Below, piece by piece: positions 1 through 6,848 of a stretch of DNA of 59,112 nucleotides. Made by a program: the position numbers and the translations under genes. The stretch comes from Alphaproteobacteria bacterium (GTDB lineage Bacteria; Pseudomonadota; Alphaproteobacteria; UBA9655): assembly GCA_019749915.1 (NCBI GenBank), contig JAIEPE010000021.1, positions 1 through 59,112 on the forward strand. The letters are read 5' to 3'. The notes beneath the pieces are model-generated. The model did not search any database, was not told where the DNA came from, and saw nothing but the letters and a program-made list of their open reading frames with translations. The number at the start of each line of letters is the position of its first letter. The first letter of the stretch is position 1.

Positions 1-356
1 AAGAACAGGTAAAATTTATCTACCTTGATGTTTCTTTAGATGTAGCCTTGCAAAGGGTTCAAAATCGGCAAGCATGCACCGTTTGCGGAAAACTCTATAA
101 CTTAATAACCCTTCCGCCTAAAACCCCTGGGACATGTGATCTCTGTAAACAAGCTCTTATTAAGCGTCCTTGCGACAATGCTGATAGTTTTGCGAAGAGA
201 ATCACGCTCTATAATCAAACAGTTAAAGGAGTGATTGACCTTTACAAAACTCAAGGAAAATTAACAAAAGTGAGCGCAGATCTTTCCTTAGAGAATTTTG
301 CAAAAAGTGTCTTACAAATGGAGAAGGACGTGCATTCCGGTGAAAATGATCAATAA
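1..356 (+). CDS. adk: Adenylate kinase, C-terminal part (5' end outside window)
   Basis: Adenylate kinase interconverts ATP+AMP and 2 ADP in the cytoplasm. Reading is open from base 3, so the gene starts before the window. The visible part begins in the strand before the LID (VKFIYLDVSLDVALQRV) and runs through the LID domain. The LID has two Cys pairs (CTVC and CDLC), as in zinc-binding adenylate kinases, followed by RPCDNADSFAKRITLYNQ, which matches the conserved R-x-D(N/D)-x4-RL...Y region. The C-terminus ends normally with TGA/TAA context just before a stretch of debris. In alphaproteobacteria adk commonly sits between secY and rpsM; here no ribosomal gene follows, so this copy is either relocated or its downstream neighbourhood was replaced by an island. 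Confidence 0.9.
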   Translation, partial: EQVKFIYLDVSLDVALQRVQNRQACTVCGKLYNLITLPPKTPGTCDLCKQALIKRPCDNADSFAKRITLYNQTVKGVIDLYKTQGKLTKVSADLSLENFAKSVLQMEKDVHSGENDQ

Positions 357-444
357 TTATGTTCTAAACCCTAACTTTGCAGCAGGCGATTACGGTCAAG
401 ATTGCCATTCTTTACGCACTTTATGATTAAAATAGACAGGCATT

Positions 445-795
445 CTATGATTGATATAAAGGCCTAGGGCAGTCACTACATTTGATTTGCGGTTTCTTAC
501 AAACCCCTCGCACCCATTCATTCTGACAGGCTGGAGAATATCCAGATTTTCCTGTTTTTTGATTATCCCACCGTTTTGGAAAGACGTCACGACGACCATG
601 AAAAAGCTCCATAAAAAGGGAGAGCTTTTCATCAGAAGAGAGGGAGGAGGGGGCTTGAGAAACAAGAGAGGTATTTGAAGGTGATAAAATTGGTTTTTTA
701 TGGACGAGCTTGCTTTGTCCTTTCTCTTCTTTCTTAGCATCAAAATTGCTAACCCAGCTTCTTACATGTTGAATGTATCTATGAATAAACTTCAT
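445..795 (-). pseudogene. Truncated TOTE-type primase (AEP) gene, N-terminal 116 codons
   Basis: The product has a low-complexity N-terminus of about 55 residues and then ELFHGRRDVFPKRW, KTGKSGYSPACQNEW, GVCKKPQIKCSDC. This series (F-x-GR-x-DV-x-x-x-RW, TGKSGYSPAC, KC-x-x-C) is the start of the archaeo-eukaryotic primase domain of TOTE conflict proteins, which are normally large multidomain primase-helicases. Here the reading stops after CSDCPRPLYQS, so the catalytic part of the primase, the helicase and any nuclease are missing. The start codon has an AAGGAT-like ribosome site and lies 11 bases after the DUF6155 stop, so the 5' end is intact and the 3' part was deleted. The family assignment rests on recognised motifs; nothing downstream in other frames restores the domain convincingly. 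Confidence 0.75.
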
Positions 796-806
796 ATATC
801 CTTTGA

Positions 807-1337
807 TTAGGAAGGTTTACTTTGATACTCTTCAAAAATATCTGATAAAGTATCATGAAACCCCCACCCAATATTGCAGGTACTGCTAACGATATTTTCG
901 ACTCTTGTAATAAAAACCTCCTTACAATGATTATGTTTTTTGAGCAGTTGTAAAGCACTTTCATACATGGATTCTATGCTGGCATAAAAACGTTCGTCAA
1001 TATCCCCAAACTGGTTTGTAAAGTTTACACCGCATTCACAATAATAAATCATCAGGTCTATAAGTCCTTCTGGATCACCCAGGGCTTTTTTGTAATCACG
1101 AATGGCTTTACGGCCTGTTGAGAGGGAGACATCCCTTTTCCAAGGCTCAGCTGGGCAAATGCTTTCTTCAATGATTAGCTTATATTCTTCAAATCCACTC
1201 TGTTGATTTCCAAACCGGGTTTCAAGGAACAGTTGAGTTTGTTGGCTCAGCTTGTAGAGCTCCCCAACTAGATTTATTAAGTCTCCCTGGCTGGTTTGAT
1301 TTAATCTTGAGCGAATGTCTTTCCACTGTGAACTCAT
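807..1337 (-). CDS. DUF6155 family protein, third gene of the AbiE operon
   Basis: About 176 residues, cytoplasmic, no signal peptide. Visible blocks are QGDLINLVGELYKLS, LFLETRFG, RKAIRDYKKALGDPEGLIDLMIYYCECGVNFTN, FGDIDERFYASIESMYESALQLL, which fit the DUF6155 family of uncharacterised helical proteins. I take the ATG at 1337 as the start: it overlaps the abiEii stop as ATGA and has a GAGAGGA ribosome site, whereas the longer reading would overlap abiEii by 34 bases. The tight overlap means it is translated with the toxin gene. Its role is unknown; its position suggests a helper or a neighbouring defence function. Family call from memory of conserved blocks. Confidence 0.72.
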   Translation of the reverse strand: MSSQWKDIRSRLNQTSQGDLINLVGELYKLSQQTQLFLETRFGNQQSGFEEYKLIIEESICPAEPWKRDVSLSTGRKAIRDYKKALGDPEGLIDLMIYYCECGVNFTNQFGDIDERFYASIESMYESALQLLKKHNHCKEVFITRVENIVSSTCNIGWGFHDTLSDIFEEYQSKPS

Positions 1338-2167
1338 AGAGTCCTCTCTTTCTTTTTTGGTTGCCAAGTGTCACCTGGCAAGAGACCAATCAATTCTTTA
1401 TGAACATGAGCATAGGACGTTTCATGATTATATTCACGATTGGGAGAGAGAAGAGCAAAAATGTCTTCTAAAAAGAGTCTATCTTTCAGTTTTAGATGCA
1501 TATTTCGTTCAAATTCCGCTCTTGAAACCTGAAGATGTTCTTTGCTGAGATAATAGAGAAAGCAATCTATGATTTTTTGCCTATCCAACTCAGGAAAGCT
1601 TTGCAACATGACCATAAGGTCAAACAAGTCTCGACCCTTTTTCCGTTGATAGAGGGCGCGCATTTTTGTGCCCATCAACTCCTCTAAAGCATATGACGAT
1701 ACTGAGGCTTTTCCTTCAAACCATCGATTGAAAATCTGGAAAGGAATGTCCGCTAAATCACAGTATTGATAGTGTTCCCGGGTGTTGATTTCAATCTTTA
1801 CCTTCATGTTTCGAACGGGAATAAATTCAGATTCATAGCGGTAATAGAATGTTACCCGTCCCTTTGTTTGCTTCCATTTCGGCTCTCCTAGCCAAGGATT
1901 AAGAACATCATGAAGCTCTTTTAGGGTAGCCCCAATAGGACCTGCCTCTTTTTGAACAAAATCGAGATCTTCTGAATAGCGCTCTTGAAGAGGAGAATAC
2001 AGCTTATGTAAGGCTGTGCCTCCTCTGAAAATTAGTGCCTCTTTCAAAAGCTTGTTGGAAAAGATTTCAACAATGGCTCGTGAAAGAATAAGGTCCTGCT
2101 CAACTTGGGCATTATCCTTCCAAGGAGCTTGGTTTTTCCATTCCGTAATAAAGTTTTGAGGAATCAT
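1334..2167 (-). CDS. abiEii: AbiEii-type nucleotidyltransferase toxin
   Basis: 277 residues. Known family members are DNA polymerase-beta-like nucleotidyltransferases that act as the toxin of type IV toxin-antitoxin or abortive-infection systems. The motif IFRGGTALHKLY (GG-T/S-A-L-x-K) near residue 48 is followed by RYSEDLDFV, giving the paired acidic residues of the nucleotidyltransferase active site, then KVKIEINTRE with a third acidic strand. The later ELMGTKMRALYQRKKGRDLFDL is the characteristic helical segment of AbiEii proteins. Its start overlaps the stop of the antitoxin gene by 4 bases (ATGA), the usual coupling for this pair. Length is normal and no key residue appears lost, so this toxin may still be active. 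Confidence 0.9.
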   Translation of the reverse strand: MIPQNFITEWKNQAPWKDNAQVEQDLILSRAIVEIFSNKLLKEALIFRGGTALHKLYSPLQERYSEDLDFVQKEAGPIGATLKELHDVLNPWLGEPKWKQTKGRVTFYYRYESEFIPVRNMKVKIEINTREHYQYCDLADIPFQIFNRWFEGKASVSSYALEELMGTKMRALYQRKKGRDLFDLMVMLQSFPELDRQKIIDCFLYYLSKEHLQVSRAEFERNMHLKLKDRLFLEDIFALLSPNREYNHETSYAHVHKELIGLLPGDTWQPKKKERTL

Positions 2168-2958
2168 ATATCGGACTCTACTTTCTCATTGATGAGGATA
2201 TGCCATTTTTCATTCTTCTTGGCATTTTGTGCCGGGCTATCAGGCCTTAAAGGGATGTACCTTAAGCTTTTTCTGGAGACAAGCTGGTGTAATGGCACAG
2301 TCAACAACTCATGACCTAACAGATCCAGAAGATACCCAAGGCGCTGACTATAGCGGAATGATAAATTCTCAGCTACGGCAGAAAGTTTTTCGGAATCAAT
2401 CACATCGCCAAGTTCGCTTAGGATCGTTGCCACATGATTGAGGTGGCCTGATTGATGAAGATAGCGCATTAAATCAAAAGCTGTTCCTTCGGGGGTTGAT
2501 ACTTTAACGTATCCTGCGGGTGTTTTAAGATCTAGGGTAGGTATGGCTGAAAAATCTTTGCTCTCATAAAAGCAAATTTTAAGAAGGCCTAGATTTAAGT
2601 CTGGAATTTTTTTGTTGCATATGACTTGAAATATTTGAGGGGCCTGATGAGCTGCTCCATGAAAAGCTGCCGCAGACAGTAACCCAATGTAATAGGAAAT
2701 CCCTAAGTGAGACATTAAGTCATGGAGTATCCACTCGGGAGGCAAAGAGCCTGCAGATTCATACTCGACAGGAATAATTTGATAGAGGCCCTTTTTGAGG
2801 TAGGTAACTTTTCCCTTCTTAGAAAGGCGCCAGATACTATTTTGCAAAGCATTATCAGAAATCCCCAAGGTTTGGGCAGCTTCCTTCTTCAGGAATAAGT
2901 ATTTCCCTTGTTTTCTAAGATTTTCCATATAATCCATAAGATAAGAGTAACTTTTCAT
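2164..2958 (-). CDS. abiEi: AbiEi-type antitoxin / autoregulator
   Basis: 264 residues. The N-terminus is a winged helix-turn-helix: LKKEAAQTLGISDNALQNSI then WRLSKKGKVTYLKKGLYQII. The middle (ILHDLMSHLGISYYIGLLSAAAFHGAAHQ) and STPEGTAFDLMRYLHQSGHL match the C-terminal antitoxin domain of AbiEi. Known AbiEi proteins both counter AbiEii and repress their own operon by binding inverted repeats; a near-perfect inverted repeat lies 5 bases upstream of this start codon. It is the first gene of a four-gene operon (antitoxin, toxin, DUF6155, truncated TOTE gene). An internal ATG eight codons in (MDYMENLRKQG) is an alternative start. Confidence 0.88.
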   Translation of the reverse strand: MKSYSYLMDYMENLRKQGKYLFLKKEAAQTLGISDNALQNSIWRLSKKGKVTYLKKGLYQIIPVEYESAGSLPPEWILHDLMSHLGISYYIGLLSAAAFHGAAHQAPQIFQVICNKKIPDLNLGLLKICFYESKDFSAIPTLDLKTPAGYVKVSTPEGTAFDLMRYLHQSGHLNHVATILSELGDVIDSEKLSAVAENLSFRYSQRLGYLLDLLGHELLTVPLHQLVSRKSLRYIPLRPDSPAQNAKKNEKWHILINEKVESDI

Positions 2959-2962
2959 ATTT

Positions 2963-2989
2963 AAATAATCTCACATTGTGAGATTATTT
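2963..2989. promoter_or_regulatory. Inverted-repeat operator upstream of abiEi
   Basis: Two perfect 13-base arms (2963-2975 and 2977-2989; AATAATCTCACA in one arm, its complement in the other) around a single central base. The site ends 5 bases before the abiEi start codon, so a bound protein would cover the ribosome-binding or promoter region. Binding of AbiEi to inverted repeats in its own promoter is known; assignment of this exact site is inference. Confidence 0.7.
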
Positions 2990-3007
2990 GCAAATTAAAA
3001 TCTCTCT

Positions 3008-3046
3008 TAAAAAAATAAGGCCTACCCTTTTTAAGTTGTAGGCCTC
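3008..3046 (-). terminator. Rho-independent terminator after the 3071-3613 gene
   Basis: On the minus strand an 8-bp stem AGGCCTAC / GTAGGCCT (3037-3044 with 3018-3025) with an 11-base loop is followed by TATTTTTTTA. It lies about 25 bases beyond the stop of the minus-strand gene ending at 3071. Confidence 0.75.
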
Positions 3047-3070
3047 ATCTCACTCACTTTCTTCTCAGGC

Positions 3071-3613
3071 TCATTTTTTCCTTGTTTGTTTTTCCACATG
3101 TTGTTTTTCAACGATTAGAGGTGTATTAAGGCCGCGCGCATAGGTCCTGATAAAGTTTTCTGGCAAAGCATAGGTATTTTGTTTGGCATAGAAATACCCA
3201 CCACCAAGTCCGATAAGGCCAGAGAAGGCAACACCTATAAAGCAAAGGAGTGCTAATTTTTTGTATTTGTTTCCCATGGTCTCATCTAGCACACTTTGGG
3301 CATTTTGGATGGATCTATCAAGGTCGAATAGTCTGTGGGTGATGGTATCTTTAATGAGCTGAGAAAATTGCTGTGCCGATTCTCTCGCCATTTCTCTCGC
3401 AGCTTCTTTGATCACGACTTTCATATGCTCTTGAGTTTCCTCTGAGAGCTTTTTAAAGACATCAAAATGCGCGACAAGGCGCTTATTTGTTTGATCTAAG
3501 GTGATTGTATAGGTACTTATTTTTTTTATTTCCTCATGAACCTGCTCTCGAATCTGCATAAAGCGCTGAATATCGTTTTCAAATTCATGTTGTTTTAAGT
3601 CATTTAGTGTCAT
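3071..3613 (-). CDS. Helical single-pass membrane protein, element-associated
   Basis: About 180 residues from the ATG at 3613; a longer reading from a TTG at 3664 is less likely. The first 130 residues are charged and helical (probable coiled coil: IREQVHEEIKKISTYTITL, EETQEHMKVVIKEAAREMA), followed by one membrane segment near residues 122-140 (LALLCFIGVAFSGLIGLGGG) and a short basic tail. This layout resembles accessory mobilisation or relaxosome-type proteins on plasmids and integrative elements, but I cannot assign a family. It follows an AlpA-like regulator on the same strand and ends in a clear terminator. Confidence 0.6.
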   Translation of the reverse strand: MTLNDLKQHEFENDIQRFMQIREQVHEEIKKISTYTITLDQTNKRLVAHFDVFKKLSEETQEHMKVVIKEAAREMARESAQQFSQLIKDTITHRLFDLDRSIQNAQSVLDETMGNKYKKLALLCFIGVAFSGLIGLGGGYFYAKQNTYALPENFIRTYARGLNTPLIVEKQHVEKQTRKK

Positions 3614-3668
3614 AGGCGGTATCCTTTTTGTTAGGTGTTGACTTTTGTTAAGAAGATCTCCCAAATAA

Positions 3669-3692
3669 CCTTGGAGGAGAGACCCTCCAAGG
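3669..3692. other. Perfect 9-bp hairpin between two minus-strand genes
   Basis: CCTTGGAGG and its complement, separated by 6 bases. On the minus strand it is followed only by TTATTTGG, so it is at best a weak terminator of the AlpA-like gene; it might also be a protein or processing site. The bases around it (3614-3811) hold no convincing gene. Confidence 0.4.
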
Positions 3693-3811
3693 CTACTTTT
3701 AGAGACGTCGCGTCACCTGGGGTAAAGAGGCACAATATCCCAGGTTTTTGACCTGTGAAGATTGACGCAGTGTTGCAGGTCAAAACTGGTTGAACCCTTT
3801 GTAGGTCATTC

Positions 3812-4036
3812 TCAAATGCGGGGCTCATGAAATTCTTTTTGTGAAGTGTTGTACCGAATTCTCTCGTTTTCATATTCCTCGATAACCGCAAGATCATAGA
3901 GAATGCCCTTTCCCACTTTGATGTAAGGGGGCCCATTGCCGTTCCACCGCCATTGACTCAAGGTACAAAGGGTAATCTTCCACCTTGCAGCTAACTCAGT
4001 TGGAGAGAGGAGGATTTTGTTTTTATGGTCTTTCAA
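3812..4036 (-). CDS. AlpA/excisionase-like helix-turn-helix protein
   Basis: 74 residues. LLSPTELAARWKITLCTLSQWRWNG is a MerR/AlpA-type helix-turn-helix, followed by GPPYIKVGKGILYDLAVIEEYE, the wing and helix typical of excisionase and AlpA regulators of integrative elements. The start is a TTG at 4036 preceded by AGGAG nine bases upstream. It is transcribed away from the XRE regulator at 4277, with about 240 bases of AT-rich sequence between, so the two probably form a divergent regulatory module. Confidence 0.8.
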   Translation of the reverse strand: MKDHKNKILLSPTELAARWKITLCTLSQWRWNGNGPPYIKVGKGILYDLAVIEEYENERIRYNTSQKEFHEPRI

Positions 4037-4276
4037 GGTGGGATTTCTCCTTTGTGTCGAGAGTTGTACCTATTTACTTTTTGTATAATTTATCACACAT
4101 TTTACAAATGTCAAATTATTTTCAAATGCGACATTCATTTTTATCTATCAATTTATAAATATGTTTGGTATAAACATGAGTTTCGTTAGCTAAGGAGAGA
4201 AAGACACAGTAAGATTCATTTAACTTTGTGTCTTAGTTTGTATGAATAAAATAGATCTATTGAAGAGGAAACGTTT

Positions 4277-4723
4277 ATGACGACCATCGCCCAACAAATT
4301 GATGTTCGAATGAAGGCTAAAAACTTTTCCATTATGAGCCTTGAAGCAAAAGCGGGCGTTAAGCCTCATGCGGTGCGAAATATCCTCACAGGGAAATCTA
4401 AAAACCCGAGTGCTGTTAATTTGCAAGCCATTGCGGATGTGCTGGGGTGCACTGTCAAAGATCTTCTGGCGGCTCCAACCGTCTTACAGGAAGAAGCGAC
4501 TCAGCCTTCTTTAGAAGAGCTTCTTGAAACCAAACATGTTAACTCCTCCTTGATGGAGGAGTGTGTGACAACCATTGAAGATACTTTGAAAAAAACACAC
4601 AAGACTTTGACAAACATTCAATTTCTTACTTGTATAAGGGAAGTTTACCTTCACTCCCTTCAAAGCACCCCTCAAAAAGTAAACAAAGAATTTGCCGAGT
4701 GGTTTATTGATCTAATGGATTAA
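4277..4723 (+). CDS. XRE-family helix-turn-helix regulator
   Basis: 148 residues. Residues 5-65 form an XRE/Cro helix-turn-helix: MSLEAKAGVKPHAVRNILTG, then NLQAIADVLGCTVKDLL. The C-terminal half (from about residue 75) is helical and of unknown function. An AGAGGAAA ribosome site precedes the ATG. The gene faces away from the AlpA-like gene. Its last 60 coding bases are repeated almost unchanged at 13883-13942, beyond the LRR gene cluster; this shows that the cluster entered, or was rearranged, next to this gene. Confidence 0.85.
   Translation: MTTIAQQIDVRMKAKNFSIMSLEAKAGVKPHAVRNILTGKSKNPSAVNLQAIADVLGCTVKDLLAAPTVLQEEATQPSLEELLETKHVNSSLMEECVTTIEDTLKKTHKTLTNIQFLTCIREVYLHSLQSTPQKVNKEFAEWFIDLMD
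4652..4711 (+). repeat. Left copy of the 60-base direct repeat flanking the LRR cluster
   Basis: This segment of the XRE 3' end matches 13883-13942 at 55 of 60 positions by eye, in the same orientation. The two copies bracket the whole secreted-protein cluster (about 9.2 kb). Confidence 0.85.
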
Positions 4724-5201
4724 GGAGCTCTCCTAAGGTCATTCCTTTAAGGTCCGAATCAAGAGGAAAGGAAATTTTTGTTGGCAATAAATGGCTCATT
4801 GAAGATAATAGATTTAAATGTTGCTCATGCTTCTGGAAAACTCTTTCAAACATTATCTGAACAGCGGCTTGAGTAACAGGATCAATTATGTCGTTGGAAT
4901 CATAAATTTTTTTGCAATTATAATAAAAGGTACTAAACTCATTCCCCCTACTTTCTATTTTTAACTTATATGACTCAAAAACATTTTTTTTAGCATACTC
5001 TGAAATGTAGAGAGTATCTTCATCTTCTAAAAAAGATAAATTTTCCTGGATTTGCTTAATTGAAATAGGAGCTTTAACACATATACGTTCGTTGAATGAA
5101 TCTGCAATCGAATCAAGCAACTGAGAATTGTAACAAGATACTTGATTTAAATGAGAAAAGAAAATTATCGCTCCTGCGGTGCGCTTAACAATTTTCATCA
5201 T
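4704..5201 (-). CDS. Secreted helical protein, paralogue of the 11460 gene
   Basis: 165 residues. A hydrophobic N-terminus (GAIIFFSHLNQVSC) looks like a signal peptide, possibly weak. It shares an order of motifs with the product at 11460-11957: (I/S)QI-x3-L-x-FL-x-(D/E), F-x-x-F-x-x-(N/D)CK-x-(I/V)YD, then ERV-x-x-K-(H/Y)E. The two are therefore distant duplicates. An AGGAGAATCAAT site precedes the ATG. Its 3' end overlaps the XRE gene's end by 20 bases on the opposite strand. No known family recognised; it is probably exported like its neighbours. Confidence 0.65.
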   Translation of the reverse strand: MMKIVKRTAGAIIFFSHLNQVSCYNSQLLDSIADSFNERICVKAPISIKQIQENLSFLEDEDTLYISEYAKKNVFESYKLKIESRGNEFSTFYYNCKKIYDSNDIIDPVTQAAVQIMFERVFQKHEQHLNLLSSMSHLLPTKISFPLDSDLKGMTLGELLNPLDQ

Positions 5202-5214
5202 ATTGATTCTCCTG

Positions 5215-5362
5215 GGGCTGTCCTAGATAAATTAGACAAGGAAGCCATCGACCCATTTTTTAACTTTTTTAATTGAGCTTGTGGGGGTGGTTTGTTAAAA
5301 CGCCACTCATGCTCCTTAAGAAATAGCTCAAAATTGTTCCTTGGAACACCATTAAATTTCTT
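5215..5362 (-). pseudogene. Transposase C-terminal remnant, IS1595 type
   Basis: The minus strand reads KKFNGVPRNNFELFLKEHEW then RFNKPPPQAQLKKLK, the C-terminal signature of ISXO2/IS1595 transposases (FNG-x-x-x-x-x-FELFLKE-x-EWRFN). A one-base loss just after LKKLK shifts the frame; restoring it gives a normal-looking end (KWVDGFLV). No start and no inverted repeats remain. Confidence 0.65.
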
Positions 5363-5545
5363 CAGATGTCTCTTCTTTTATAGCGCGTGCCAATACACAA
5401 ATATTATGTTTTAAATGAGCAAATGTTTGCTCGACTGTACCGCGGATCCTGCCGTTAACTTTATTCAATTTTTTCAAAAGCTCATCCATTTCTTTGTCTT
5501 TAGGGTTTTTATGCAAAAACCCATTTTTAATTCCAGTATCATTTT
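5353..5545 (-). pseudogene. Second transposase remnant (DDE type)
   Basis: In another minus-strand frame the sequence reads KNGFLHKNPKDKEMDELLKK, then VNGRIRGTVEQTFAHLKH, resembling the end of DDE transposases of the IS5-like group (R-x-R-x-x-VE-x-x-FA-x-L). It abuts the IS1595-type fragment, so this spot has taken repeated insertions. It is too short to assign with certainty. Confidence 0.5.
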
Positions 5546-5565
5546 TATTAAAGGAGTAGGGGGCT

Positions 5566-6156
5566 CTAATACATTAAGGTATAATAATCGATATGTGTTT
5601 GATACCACTCTTTGTAATGTTCCCGCTCAACTCCGGGGAATTGATCCTCTAGTAATGTTTTAAAAGAAAAAACAACTTTTCGTTGGAATTTATCTGTTAG
5701 CCCTTTCTGTTCTTCATGAGCTTTTACAAAAGAAAGTACGTGGTTAGCGATCCCATTTCCCACAATGTCAACATACTGAAGGTTGTCATGCTTTTCAAGA
5801 ATAGAGGCAATAAGCTCTAGATCTTCTTGTGTCCTTAAATCACTGTTATAAAGATTAAAAAACTTAAGATTCGGAAGGAGCGGAAGTAACTCATCAAATA
5901 CTTTCCTGAGTCCTACCGTATAAAGCATAGCACCTTTAAGATTTAAAGTACCCACATCTGCAAGCTCTTCTGGATCTAATGCCCGGACTTGTCTAACAAA
6001 TTTGTTAGTTGAAATAACATCTTCTCCCTTAAGCCACTTGGCATCTTCATCACTCACAACCTTTGTTCCATCCAAAATACTGCCGACTGCCACTGAGCTA
6101 TTTAAGCTGAGAGCAAGAAACAGGGCTATCAAATAGAACTCTATTTTGTATTTCAT
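5566..6156 (-). CDS. Secreted LRR-like protein, family copy 1
   Basis: About 196 residues from the ATG at 6156, which has GGAG upstream; the longer GTG reading is unlikely. Signal peptide: YLIALFLALSLNSSVAVGS. The mature protein starts with the family mark LDGTKVVSDEDAKWLKGEDV, then leucine-rich strands (ELADVGTLNLKGAML, LLPNLKFFNLYNSDLR, NLQYVDIVGNGIA) typical of LRRs, and ends with EWYQTHIDYY. Four other copies lie at 9253, 10068, 10822 and 12463. This one is the most diverged at its C-terminus (ends LMY). It is probably exported; an effector or surface role in host contact is inferred from export, LRRs and copy number. Confidence 0.8.
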   Translation of the reverse strand: MKYKIEFYLIALFLALSLNSSVAVGSILDGTKVVSDEDAKWLKGEDVISTNKFVRQVRALDPEELADVGTLNLKGAMLYTVGLRKVFDELLPLLPNLKFFNLYNSDLRTQEDLELIASILEKHDNLQYVDIVGNGIANHVLSFVKAHEEQKGLTDKFQRKVVFSFKTLLEDQFPGVEREHYKEWYQTHIDYYTLMY

Positions 6157-6277
6157 AACAGTCTCCACTTAAGATTTTTTAATTATGCATCTCCTCTTTT
6201 TACCATTTTTTTGTCAAGTTGTGCAGAGGTCTTAAGATGTGATACCTTTCAAGTTATATAAACTGGAAGGGTTAATT

Positions 6278-6796
6278 ATGGATTACAGGATTTATATTAT
6301 TTTGGGGTTCTTTACTCTTGCTAATCCGGCGCAGGCAATAAAATACTCAAATATAGGCGTGGTAGATGATGAAATTGCGAGTGGCATACGCGACCCTAAA
6401 CCTCCCTCCGTTACAAGAGTCATAGAGGATATTAAAGCTAGAGACTACCTCACAAAACATACAGTTCTTAATCTTAGTGGAAATAATATTTCTACAGCAG
6501 GAGTTACTCAAATCCTGAGTTTTATTGCTGATAACGCTAACAATTTGGAAAGATTAGATTTGTCTTACAATCTAATCTATAAAGAGACGGCTGAGGATGT
6601 AAGCTTTAATGAGGCATTAAAAAGAGTTGTAGCCTTACCATCACTCCTTGAGATTGATTTGCGTGGCAATGAAATTTGTGAATTATCTTGGCTTCAGCAA
6701 ATAATTTCTGAATTGGGGGAAGGTGGTAAAAAAATTATGGGTTTTACAGGTCCTTCGGAGAGAACTTTTGTCTACTATGGTTATTTCATTGACTAA
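6278..6796 (+). CDS. Secreted LRR protein, divergent subfamily
   Basis: About 172 residues from the ATG at 6278, preceded by GGAAGGG. Signal peptide IYIILGFFTLANPAQA. The mature N-terminus carries YSNIGVVDDEIASG, which is shared in outline with the proteins at 6849 (SGIVDDSFA) and 13288 (FGVEDPP). LRR strands are clear: HTVLNLSGNNISTAGV, NLERLDLSYNLI, LLEIDLRGNEI. It starts a same-strand run of three genes (6278, 6849, 7848) with short gaps, so they are probably co-transcribed. No catalytic domain is seen. Confidence 0.8.
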   Translation: MDYRIYIILGFFTLANPAQAIKYSNIGVVDDEIASGIRDPKPPSVTRVIEDIKARDYLTKHTVLNLSGNNISTAGVTQILSFIADNANNLERLDLSYNLIYKETAEDVSFNEALKRVVALPSLLEIDLRGNEICELSWLQQIISELGEGGKKIMGFTGPSERTFVYYGYFID

Positions 6797-6848
6797 ATAT
6801 TAATATTTTTGCTATATTATTATTGATTTTAATAAGCAGGAGAGAAAA

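Noticed and set aside
396-743. 115-codon frame overlapping the TOTE remnant
   Set aside because: Lies in another frame over the better-supported primase motifs and does not continue them convincingly.
3631-3936. 101-codon minus-strand frame between the AlpA-like and membrane-protein genes
   Set aside because: Overlaps the AlpA-like gene in another frame, has no recognisable motif and covers a hairpin; treated as chance.
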